A stretch of 64,000 nucleotides of DNA from Pleurodeles waltl (lineage: Eukaryota > Chordata > Amphibia > Caudata > Salamandridae), in assembly GCF_031143425.1 (NCBI RefSeq), contig NC_090451.1:664606575-664670574 (forward strand), written 5' to 3'. The notes beneath the pieces are model-generated. The model made no database searches and was not told the origin of the DNA. It saw only the letters and a program-made list of their open reading frames with translations. Of the stretch, positions 13,371 through 23,100 are shown piece by piece (within the stretch, counting starts at the first letter, position 1; every line of letters starts with the position of its first letter). The position numbers and the translations under genes are program-made.

Positions 13371-14039
13371 ACGAGACATTTTGCAGAGTTCTACGCACAG
13401 ACGCAGTTATAACAGTGCCTAGTTCAGCACCCTCTACTGTAATCTTTATTGATCGCTTTTCTATCTTTAAGGCAACATGGGAGGCCATTTTGAGCAGCAT
13501 ATTCTATTATTGAAACTCGCCTATACCCCAAAAGAAACCTCTTTCCTCTGTGCTCTCTGATCAAGGCGCCAAGTGTGACATGGAAAGATGTACCTCAATA
13601 TTAACCCGGGCTTCTCCTTATTTCTAAGTATTTATTTATGATATATACATTAAAGACAGGCATGCAGATATTTAGATGTCAGAAAAATTCAAAGGCATTA
13701 GTTTTAAGAGAGATATGAAACATATACATTTTCTCTAGCAGGCTTATTAGGAGTTACAGCACGCCTGCATCCATTTGACTGGTTCAGTAATTCTTCATAG
13801 TTGAATTTAGTAGAGGTGTAACCCTTGCAAGCAGTAAGATGCATTTTCATTCGAAGATGGCTGGGTTTTATTACGCGAACCCGCGAGGGAGATAGCTCTA
13901 GAGGCCTCAACTAATAGGGCCCATATTTTGTTTTATCTGCCCACTTCATAAGGACCAAAACATTTTTTTCGAGATGCGTATTTATGCCGGAAAGGCGGTG
14001 ATGTTTACGAGTTTACCAGCCTGGGTTGAGATGACCTCA

Positions 14040-14100
14040 CTTGTGCTGCAGTAAGATGGCTGCGCCCAGGCAGAGTGTATTTCCACTTCCGGGTCAGGGA
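14040..14100 (+). promoter_or_regulatory. DAP3 core promoter region with YY1 and ETS sites
   Basis: AAGATGGCTGC at 14053-14063 is a YY1-type element in the transcribed orientation, and ACTTCCGGGT at 14085-14094 is an ETS/GABP-type site. This pair is typical of TATA-less promoters of nuclear genes for mitochondrial ribosomal proteins. No TATA box lies at a suitable distance. The transcription start is not fixed by sequence alone but is probably within 14040-14085. Confidence 0.55.
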
Positions 14101-14147
14101 ATTCCCAGCGTTCGGATGATCGTGGAACTGACCTGTTGTCAGGCGTG
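14053..14147 (+). other. DAP3 exon 1, 5' untranslated (left end approximate)
   Basis: The donor GTG|GTGAGTG places the exon end at 14147. It precedes the coding exon 2 acceptor at 20063 and sits directly on a YY1/ETS promoter. Human DAP3 also starts with a non-coding exon. There is no in-frame extension of the main protein: joined to exon 2, the frame from ATG 14056 ends before the DAP3 start. Exon identity is inferred, since transcripts are not available. Confidence 0.55.
14056..14147 (+). CDS. Possible DAP3 upstream ORF (30 codons, stop formed at the splice junction)
   Basis: If transcription starts left of 14056, the ATG inside the YY1 motif opens a frame of 30 codons without a stop. The last two bases of exon 1 (TG) join the first base of exon 2 (A, 20064) to make TGA. 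The DAP3 start at 20068 follows after only three bases. A second in-frame ATG at 14116 would give an 11-codon version. This layout could reduce main-frame initiation or allow reinitiation. It depends on the unproven exon 1 start. Confidence 0.3.
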
Positions 14148-14584
14148 GTGAGTGATGCAGAGAGATGCGCCTTTTTGGGGTGTCAGGAATGACAGGAGGG
14201 GAAGGTGGGCATGTAACTCCCTGCAGGATCTTGTGTCTGTGTGTGTTCCTCCTCCCTCGGCCACTTTATGGATCAAACGACTGTGTGCAACCATGTGTCA
14301 CTTTGTGGCATAGATCGACGTGTGTGCATGAGCAATGTTATGGGCGGGTTAAAGCTATAAAGGTGGTAGGCGTGTTATTCTGCCCACCACCCCGTCTTTG
14401 ATCCTGAGCACTATTGCAACAACCGCTTATGTCTGTGTGCTTCTCCCTCGACATTGACCACCCCATCCCTACTCGAACCTGTTAACATGGTCTAGGACGT
14501 GCGACCTTTCTGGCAGAACGCACGGGGGTGTATGTGAAAACTTGCGTTTATGGGCCAGTTTGTTTTAAGTGTAGATTTAATGGC

Positions 14585-14630
14585 TACATCCAGTGCCCTG
14601 TCTGTCTTCTATTCATTGGCACTGGATGTA
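14585..14630. repeat. Perfect 13-bp inverted repeat hairpin in intron 1
   Basis: TACATCCAGTGCC (14585-14597) pairs fully with GGCACTGGATGTA (14618-14630) around a 20-base loop. The stem is too short for a typical pre-miRNA. It lies just left of the LTR element and could be a relic of a small foldback repeat. Confidence 0.5.
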
Positions 14631-14671
14631 CGATAACAACACGCTTGTGTGCCTATCTGCGTAGAGTGTTG

Positions 14672-14872
14672 TGTAGTGTCTTTGCCAGTCTAGGTACCCG
14701 CCAATGATTACGCCTCACATCAAGTTGTGTATTAGACCCCTTTATTCCTCCGAGTGTAACTGCAAACTCAACATTCTAAACCTACATTTACTTCACCGTG
14801 CACTAACACAGTTCTTTGGAGTCCATCAGGAACCAAAAGGGTTTCATCATTAATAACTCACACAATACTACA
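14672..14872 (-). repeat. 3' LTR (minus orientation) of the old Ty3-type element
   Basis: This repeat matches 17954-18162 with many substitutions, sharing blocks such as TTTATTCCTC, CTCAACATTCTAAACCT and CATTAATAACTCAC. The divergence is far above that of the recent nest in intron 2, so this insertion is much older. Confidence 0.75.
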
Positions 14873-15120
14873 TTTCCCCTGCAGTAAAGTGGACACACGT
14901 TGATTTTTCAAACAACACAACACTGCCCTCTGTTAAATAAAAAAGTCATTTTTTTAACCAATATATACACATTCATAGTTCTTGTATGAACCTAAGAGGC
15001 GTACTGACTACCCTTCTTGATCGTGTTTTTGGAAACTAGGAACTGGCAATAACAGAAGTGTCCATGATTTGCATTGGCGATGCAGGAGCAACAAAAGTCA
15101 GGGGTGTTTCAATTGTCTTC

Positions 15121-15462
15121 TTAGAACCAGTCTCTATATTGACAGCAGTATCTGTTGAGTGGTGAGCTACGTCGGAAATGCAAAGAATCTTGCGTAATGG
15201 ACTTCCTAGAATGTTGGGCAGTCACCATGTGTCCTTTGCTAGTTACAACATGGACTGGCTCAGCATCAAAGAGAGCATCAGACGTACGTTTTCTCAATTG
15301 ACGGACAAGCCATTGAGCTCCTCTAGTGAAAACAATGTCTTTAGCATGGCGTCGCTTGTCTGCATAGGCCCTCAATAAGTCGCAGCTGTCTGATATGTGA
15401 AAGACATCCTGGCAAGTTTCAGAAAGTTGATCTGGGAATGCCTTCTGCCCTTTGCTTGCCAT
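15121..15462 (-). pseudogene. Ty3-type integrase C-terminal remnant
   Basis: The minus-strand frame shows an ADKRRHAK block, followed by a basic VRQLRKR stretch and a strand-rich segment with V-T-SKG. This pattern follows the integrase catalytic core in vertebrate Ty3-type elements and marks the end of Pol just before the 3' LTR. The catalytic DDE core is not intact upstream. Confidence 0.6.
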
Positions 15463-16323
15463 TGGCTTTGTGGTTTCTAACTTACGTTTTCTGGCTTTCC
15501 ATTTGCTGGCTTTATTTGCTCTAGGCGCCCCAGCTCGAGTTCATACCTCCCCATGCCAAAGCCATGTTTACAGTATTTTTCTGCAAACTTGTTTTTTGTA
15601 ATAAACAGGCCTGTAAATCTTGTTCTTATCTCGTTCCATTTGTGGGCATTCAAGGACCATTGTCAAAATGTCATGCTGTGTCTTCGAGGGAGCCTGCATT
15701 TAGCTGACTTCAAAGTGAGAGCATTTACTGGAAAGAGGAATTCAGCATACTTTCTCCATGGAGCCTGCTTGTGCCCTTTTTAAATTTTTAGACATAGTCA
15801 TCTCAAAAGGTATCTTGTTCTTCAGCTGCACAAGACATTTGCCTTTCATCCGTGGGGCATGAAGTTCACTATTGGCATTGTCAGGGTAGTTGGCAGGCCT
15901 GGTTCTAGACGGTGGTTTGGGGGGCAGGCCCTCCTAAAATAGCCCCATGGTTCAACCAAAATAGCCCCGTTGCCCACCCAAGGCCCATTCACAAGTAAAA
16001 AAACAATCCTTTGTTGTTTACTTAATGAAAAGCACAACAAAGGACTGCAGCCTCGCTTTCAAAGCGTAATGCCTGGGGCTCCCATAAGTGCCTGGGGACA
16101 GTGGTGAGGTCATAGGGATGGATTGCTATTACTCTGCAACTGTAAGTAGAAGGAGTTCCTGAGGCATCCCCACTATATCGAGACCGCAACCTGACCCACT
16201 AATTAAGAGTTGCCTTTTCATGTCAACTTTTCTTTGACTAATATTTTTCTTCACATAGCAATCATCTTCACTTTCACTTAATAATGATACTGAAGAACGT
16301 TTTGACAGTGATTTAGATGACGA

Positions 16324-17270
16324 TCAACTTCTTTTGGTGTTGATTTGTCTCAACTGATGTTGTAGCTTGGCCTTGTGTGCGTGTGTCCAACATCTCTTCT
16401 GGAACGTGCAGGCAACCATTTTGTCTTCTTGCTGTGACATACTTACTCTTTCCTTCGCCTTACAAACCGTTACAACATGGTTTTCTTTCCCACAGCCTTT
16501 GCATATCTGCCCAATGGCGGACATTTACTTTTGTGTGGAAATGAAAATCCACACGTGAAACACAACTTCTTTTTCCATGGATACATCATTTTGTGTCCTT
16601 CTGCATTGGGCTTTTGCTTACTTTCAAGTTCATGACTGACTGACTTTGGGCACCTCTGACCTCCATGTCAGCAGCTTGTTGATTGGCACACATTTTAGAT
16701 GTGGCAGCCATGAGAACTTGCTCTAGACTCAGAGTTTCTCTCAGCATTCGTTGTCTGAATGAATCTAACAGGCATCCATCAATAACTCTGAGATGTATTG
16801 CTTGCTCATCGTTAAATTCATTGAACTTAGTGTTTGATGAGAGTATCCAGTCGCTCAACAAATTAGTCTATGGTTTCACCAACTCTGTGGTTCTTGGCTG
16901 AAAATGTAACTTCCATAATCTACATTTGGCATTGGATTGTACTTGAGATTCAAGGCTTCTTTAATTTGACGGTATGTAACTTTGTCAGTTCGTGACATTT
17001 TCTTTATGACTTCTATTGTGCCCTCACCAGCAAGATTCTCAAGCTATTTGATAATCTTCTTGTTATCTGTTTCTTCTAGTGCATAAATGAAATAATCAAA
17101 TGTCTCTGTCCAGGCAGGCGATCTACTGCCAATATTCTGCTTTTTGGCAGCATTGAAAAATGGTGGTGGGTTCCTGAAGGTGGCAGCATTATAACTGTTT
17201 ACGGGATTGGCTGACACTGAGAATGGAGTTCTCTCTGATACTGTCTGCTGTCCACTAGGTCCAGCTTCCC
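16324..17270 (-). pseudogene. Ty3-type Gag remnant with zinc knuckle
   Basis: On the minus strand, 16586-16861 encodes a capsid-like helical stretch resembling the conserved C-terminal capsid repeat of Ty3-type Gag (a DGCL-DSFRQRMLRE block). Then 16324-16524 carries C-x2-C-x4-H-x4-C (CKGCGKENHVVTVC). Frames are broken between the parts. It supplies the orientation of the element at 14672-18162. Confidence 0.65.
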
Positions 17271-17953
17271 TCTTTCATCTCTGAGGCCCTGTGGTGTGCT
17301 GGCCTCTGAGTCATCTTGGACAGTCTGTGGAACTGTGACCTCCTTCTTGTTCTCCATTGGAGGCCTTTGCTTTTCTGGAGACCTCTAGAGTTGTTTTGAG
17401 CAGTCGCACAGCAGCTTTGATGGTGTACCACTTCAGGTGTTGGACAGCTTAGTAAGCACAACCCCATGCATCTTTTTGGGTCTCTTCACCCGCTGTTAAC
17501 ATCAAAGAGCTCTTCTTGCCAATGCTCTAGTAAGTACAACGCCAGTATGCTTTATTATCAATCATTCTGTCTGCTAGTACTTTTGTGTATTCCACTTGTA
17601 GTTGACTATTGTAGTTTTTAGCGCTTTTTTTCTGTATCTGTTTGTGTCTTCCTTTAGCGTTGTCACTCCGTATGAAGTATAACTTTATGTCGCGTAGTAG
17701 CGAGGTAGCTCTCTTTACAGCCTTGGCAGCAGGTTCTTGTTCAACGATGTATAGACTTCTCAGTGAAGCTTTTGTTATCTTCAAGTGCTTCACACTGGCT
17801 GGAGTTGTGCTTTGATTCCACATTCAGCAAACATCAAGTCCACACCAACGGAGACACATGTGGCATGCACAAGCAGGTTGCTTGCATCATGGCAAACTCT
17901 CTAGGAGAGCACTGTAGATCTTCGGGGGACTTATCCTCTATCTCGTCACCAGT

Positions 17954-18162
17954 TGTAGTGTCTTCCCCAGCCTGGTTACCTGCCAATGAGTACATCACAC
18001 ACTGAGCTGTGTACTAAACATCTTTATTCCTCTGCATGTAACCGGGAACTCAACATTCTAAACCTGCATTCACTTCACCCCACTCTAAATTTACGCCACA
18101 GTCCTACGGAGTCCTACAGGAGCCAAAAGGGTTCTGTCATTAATAACTCACAAGACACTACA
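17954..18162 (-). repeat. 5' LTR (minus orientation) of the old Ty3-type element
   Basis: Begins TGTAGTGTC and ends GACACTACA on the + strand, giving perfect 9-base inverted termini with TG and CA ends. Counterpart of 14672-14872. Confidence 0.75.
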
Positions 18163-20063
18163 TGTAGGTTCCCTCAGACTTTGTATTTGATGGGTTCCTT
18201 GGAGAGTATATATACCCAGAAGAAGTATGTAATCGTTGTTTTGTTTTTGAACAGTTCCTCAGCTTGAACTTGCTTGACGTTTCTTCTCCTTTGAGTGTCC
18301 TGATGAGCAGGATTGGGTTGAAGTAAACAAGTTTTAAATAGCATTGAAAGAAATAGTATGTCCTTGCAATAGTCCTGATAGTTCCCCTGAGGAGTGACAC
18401 TTCAGGGAGATGTAAAATAAACAACAAACTTAACATACAGTGTAAGTTTCTATCGGTAAAAAACACAACTATATAAGTATCCATGAAATCATGTCACTTT
18501 TCAAATATTAAAAGGAACAAGCCTGCAGCAAGTCAAACAGATAGATGTATGTATGTATGTATGTATGTGCTCATAAAGGGGTGTGGCCCTGGGTAAGATA
18601 AAGGGTAGACTGTTGAGTCAGGTGTGTTGCAGACCAAACATTAACTTGATTAAATGCTTCCAAAGTAAGAATACAGCTGTTGGTTTCAGCACAGGCAATG
18701 TAAACAATATTCTAACCTATCACATCTTGTTAAAATTATTTTTTCACTGCCACATATTGCCTGTATATTTAACAAACTGTCTGCTAATTCAAAGCACACT
18801 GTTTTTATTGGCCTCGGTGTAATAACATCTTGAGATGTGTTTTCTGAAGTTGTTCTCTTTGAAAGTGATGATTTAGTTGCATTATATCTTAAGTGTTCAT
18901 TTTGAAGTGTTGAAGTAATGATGCTCGGTCAAGGATTCTCTACACATGCTTCAACATATTTTGTTTGAGTTAATTCTTCACATGTAGAGCCTTTGTGGTG
19001 GAGCGAAGACCTATCCATTGAGCAGTGGCTAGGTCCAGTTTTATGACATCAGCCTTTTGTGCACCACCACCAACCTGTGAATCGTACCTTTTTTATTTGC
19101 AACAGTATTTACTGTAACATCCAAGCTGGTGTGCTGACCATTTGCTCGTTTGAGTAGTTTGAGGATTAGGCCAGTCCCGAAGCTGGAGATGTTTTCTGTG
19201 CGCTATAGTATCCTTGGTGCGTCTTCAATATCTAACGCTTAGCAAGGCAGAGAAAAACAGAGAATGGTGATGGATGGCAAACCCTTACCTCTATCATGAC
19301 TGTTCTTCCCGAACTAACGTTTATTCCTTTCAGTTGACCTTGAGACCCGCTCTGCCAGGCTGGAACCATAGGTTCTTTTAACAGGAGTATTCGGTTTCTG
19401 ACAAATCAAGTTTATCAGGCTGGTTTCCTGTGGTACGTTACAGAAGAAGGGTTTTCTCTGCAAAACTTTGTCCTAGTATCTTAACATACATCAAGGCTTA
19501 TTTTCTGTAAGTTCTTAATGGGAGCCCATTTCAAAGGCAGGGGATCAGCTAGAGAAATTTGAGTGTAGGCAAGTGCTTTAGGAAGGTAGACGGCGTTTGT
19601 AGTGCATGAGTTAAGTACTTGGCTGGTTGTTCCTTGGGTCAGCTCACAAACACAATAGGATTGCCTAAATATTAAATCAAAGCTTTGTGGGGTTCCATTT
19701 TTCTGATTGCTATCCTATCACCTTGAACTCTGTACCTTCCATTTACTCTTTTAAATTTAGGAACATGCTAAGGATTAGGTCCATATTCCCAGGATTTGAA
19801 GCAGACTGGTTTGTAGCAGGAATCAGTTGTTCATTTTCATAGGGTCCCCTATGTGTACAGAAATAAATAAACAAATGTTGTTTTTACATTCTGTATGAAG
19901 GTTGTAAATCTAGCTAGTCGGTGGGCATTCAAACTGTGGAGTTAGACATTCTGCTTAGGATGGTCCTGCAGTCAGTGTGCGACAAACCACTGCTTAGTCT
20001 TCAAATTCCTAGGTTGGTGTTTGTATTCACACCCTCTTAATTTCAGTCTTTTGTCTTTTGCAG
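18163..20063. other. DAP3 intron 1, remaining part
   Basis: No gene seen. A perfect ATGT microsatellite runs from 18545 to 18568. The 3' end is a pyrimidine-rich stretch (TTTTGTCTTTTGCAG) that forms the exon 2 acceptor. Confidence 0.6.
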
Positions 20064-20109
20064 AAAAATGTTCAGAACATTGAGGACATGGTTGCCTTTG
20101 TGCCCACAG
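20064..20109 (+). CDS. DAP3 exon 2: start codon and mitochondrial presequence
   Basis: The exon lies between a strong acceptor (TTTTGCAG) and the donor CAG|GTGAGT. Four A residues precede ATG at 20068; the coding part is 14 codons and ends in phase 0. The product starts [14 protein letters not shown], with two arginines, no acids and alternating hydrophobic residues, as expected for a mitochondrial targeting helix. It joins in frame to exon 3. The sequence differs from the mammalian N-terminus, which is normal for this poorly conserved part, so the assignment rests on position, phase and splice sites. Confidence 0.75.
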
Positions 20110-23100
20110 GTGAGTTTTGGAATGTACCTCCCCAGCACTCCTCAGTCTTACAGCTAACCGCGTAACCGCTTGTGAACGCACAATACATTTCTGATCTAGG
20201 TTATAAACATAGACTATTGTGAAGTCATATTGTTTTATGTTGTTATGGGCTTCTGTGTAAATTGGTGGAGATCTCCATTGGCTTATGATATGCAGGCGAA
20301 AGTGATTCTGGTTGCTGAAGATGATGTGTGTGAATGAGAAGTTTGGTTTTAGACCTAAGTGTATTTGTGCTTGTGATGCATGGTTGTCCTAGTGGGATGT
20401 GTGTTATGTACACTTCTGAGTGTGGGTGTTTAGAATGGAAGTTGACATGTTGGAGTGATTCTGGTTTATAAAATTATATGTTTAGTATGTATGTACATAG
20501 GATCTATATATTTTTGCAACTACAGGGTGTTTGGTTGGTGCAGTTTTGTGGAGATAGTGAATGTAGGTGGGCATATGTTGTGCACAGATAGTGGAGGGAG
20601 AATATGTGTAAGTGGAATCAGAGTGGATGTTGGTAGGATCTAGGGATATTTGCTTTTAAACGAGCAGTTAGTAATGGGTGCAGTAGAGTAAGGGTGTCAT
20701 GTTTTGATGGGGGTCGGTCAGGACAGCTTTAGGTGGGGTGAGAGTGCTGTAGAGGAGTGGGAAAGGTGGTAGCATTGAGAAGGGAACGTAAGAGCAGGAG
20801 AGTTGAGGATGTGAAATAATCCCCAAACTGCATGATTGTCTTTTTCTCAGTATCTCTAGGGAAGACAGTGAAAATATAGACTAATAAAATAACTATAGGC
20901 AAAGCCAGTGCCTTAAGTGAAATTGGTCCCTTCCAGCCCCTTTATTCACATTTATAACTTTACTGGCAAAAACACATATCAGTTTCTCAACAAAGACTGA
21001 AACCTTTAGTTAATCTACTTTAACATGGAGGTGTGCTGAGTTTAGCCATAACTTATGATTCAAAATCACCTGCTGCAGAGTTCCTTGTGGGTTCAGCTTT
21101 CAGGCAGCCATAAAAATGTCAAGGTAACTTTTGTGATTATTGTTCCTGAAGGAGAGAGAGAGAGCTGAGTTTTGCCTAGTGGCAGTTTGGACTCGCCATA
21201 AAGTAGTGCTGAGGGTTAAGATTCCTGCAACAAATAACTGATCTCTATTTCATGTGGCCAGCTGACTGGATTAGTAAAGCCAGCATTTAACAGCGCTTTA
21301 AGACAAATGGAATGTATGTGAGAGAGAGGCTGTGGAGAAATGAGGGGCATTATTGCTTGGTGGTAGTGAGAGAATCCGAGGGGGAGTGCATAGGGGGTGC
21401 CAAAAAAGATTGTTGCACAGGGCGCCGCCAGCGCCAAAGCCAGCCCTGAGTACCTCTGAAATGTGTTTAGACTGCATGCTCACCCAATCGTAGGCTTCCC
21501 CGCAGTGTACACATAGCAAGAGTCTCATATGTACCAAGTGTAATGACCATCTTATTTGAAAGTGTACTTAGGAGGTGTACACAGTTGTTCAAATGGTTCG
21601 GCGAGATGACACAATGAGGTACTTGGCAAAAGTACAGAGTAAAAAGACAAGGATGATGAGGAAGGAGGTGACCTGCGAGACTTGCAGTTGGAGGATTTCA
21701 GAAAGATGTCGCAAGAACGTGTAAGATATATACTGAGGGAGTATTTCTGAATGGTGTAGTAAGTAAAAGAGTGCTGGTGTCTAACAGCAAGAGACTGCAA
21801 AGGAAAGTGGAGTTATGGGGAGAACAGGAATGACTGAGACACTTCGAAGACTGCTACTGCTACCGCAGACCTTTAATTTACAATTGTGTTTTAAGAATTG
21901 AGATTTTTCAATTCTAATTATTCACTATAAAATCTTTTTTACTTATTTATCAGATACAGCCTTGCAAGCATTGGCAAAGCCGATAGGCCTGTCTTGGTTT
22001 ACGCTTATTTTACTTGTTTTGTCTGGGTACAATAACAGAAAATTCACAGACAGGCACCAAAATACAGATCAGGTGGCCAATTGCATGAAGCACAAGATTT
22101 TACTTCACATGGTTTCAGACGTGCCCTTCATTACATAGGCCAGGCCTTTTGGAAAATTATCCTAGTTATGCATTTTAGCCAAGCCCCTTTCAGAGACCCC
22201 ACACTTTATCATCTCACTTAAAGCACTGGGCACAGTTCAACTGAGGTTTTACCTTTCTCATGGCATCTGCTCATTCCCAGCAGCTCCCTGCTAAGTATCC
22301 TACCGGATGTTCTTGTTACATACCACACACTTGGGTATGGTATCAGCCTCACCTTCTCACTGGGGAAGCTTTTTTTTTTCTTATTTGCCCTCCCAGTCTA
22401 CGACCATTCATTTTTTTTGTCTACTCCCTTCAGCCCAGATTGACAACTTCTTACCCTGCACTCACTAAAAATAGTATCCCTGTATAATATTACCACATTT
22501 TACCATTTCTTCTATGGCCTATGTAACTTTCCTGCCAAAAGAATACCACAGTTGTTTGGCATTGTATTTATTATTACATCACATTACGAACTGAATCACA
22601 AGACCTAAAAATACCCTATTAAACTCCATTTTGGAAAAAGTACCAGACAGTAAAGAGGAACATTTATCAAGGTCATTCTGTCATTAATTGAGCAGGATAA
22701 CACATTCAACTATTTATTCCCTATGTTTTAAAACAAAAAACATAAAAATGTTATTTGCTGGATGGCACTTTAGATGTTATGACATAAGCAACATCTTTTG
22801 GCATGCTTAAAACTTTATTTATAGATCTTTCTCCAATAAGGAATGGCAAACATTTCCAGGTCTTACTTCCCAAAATATTTTTGAGTCCTTATAGAGTAAG
22901 CAAGGCCAATACAATGGATGATTGCACCTCTAAATATCGTTACAAAGAATATCAAAATACAAGAATGTCGATGACAGAATATTGAGGGACAAAATATGGA
23001 CAGATGAGTGTATATAGGGAAGTATAGATTTCTATTCCTAACTATAGGAAAGTAAACCCTTTTGGGCATGTTACCCCCATTTTCTGCCTGATGTCAGTGT

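Larger units (their letters stand above)
14672..18162 (-). mobile_element. Old, internally deleted Ty3-type LTR retrotransposon
   Basis: Two diverged direct repeats of about 200 bp (14672-14872 and 17954-18162) bracket 3.1 kb. Each starts TGTAGTGTC and ends in ACTACA; the right copy ends GACACTACA, the exact inverse of the start. Between them, on the minus strand, are Gag remnants with a zinc knuckle and an integrase C-terminal remnant, so the element reads right to left. Protease, RT and RNase H are missing or unrecognisable, and about 3.5 kb total is short for a full element. Flanks TGTTG and TGTAG may be a decayed 5-bp target duplication. It lies in DAP3 intron 1 in antisense. Confidence 0.75.
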
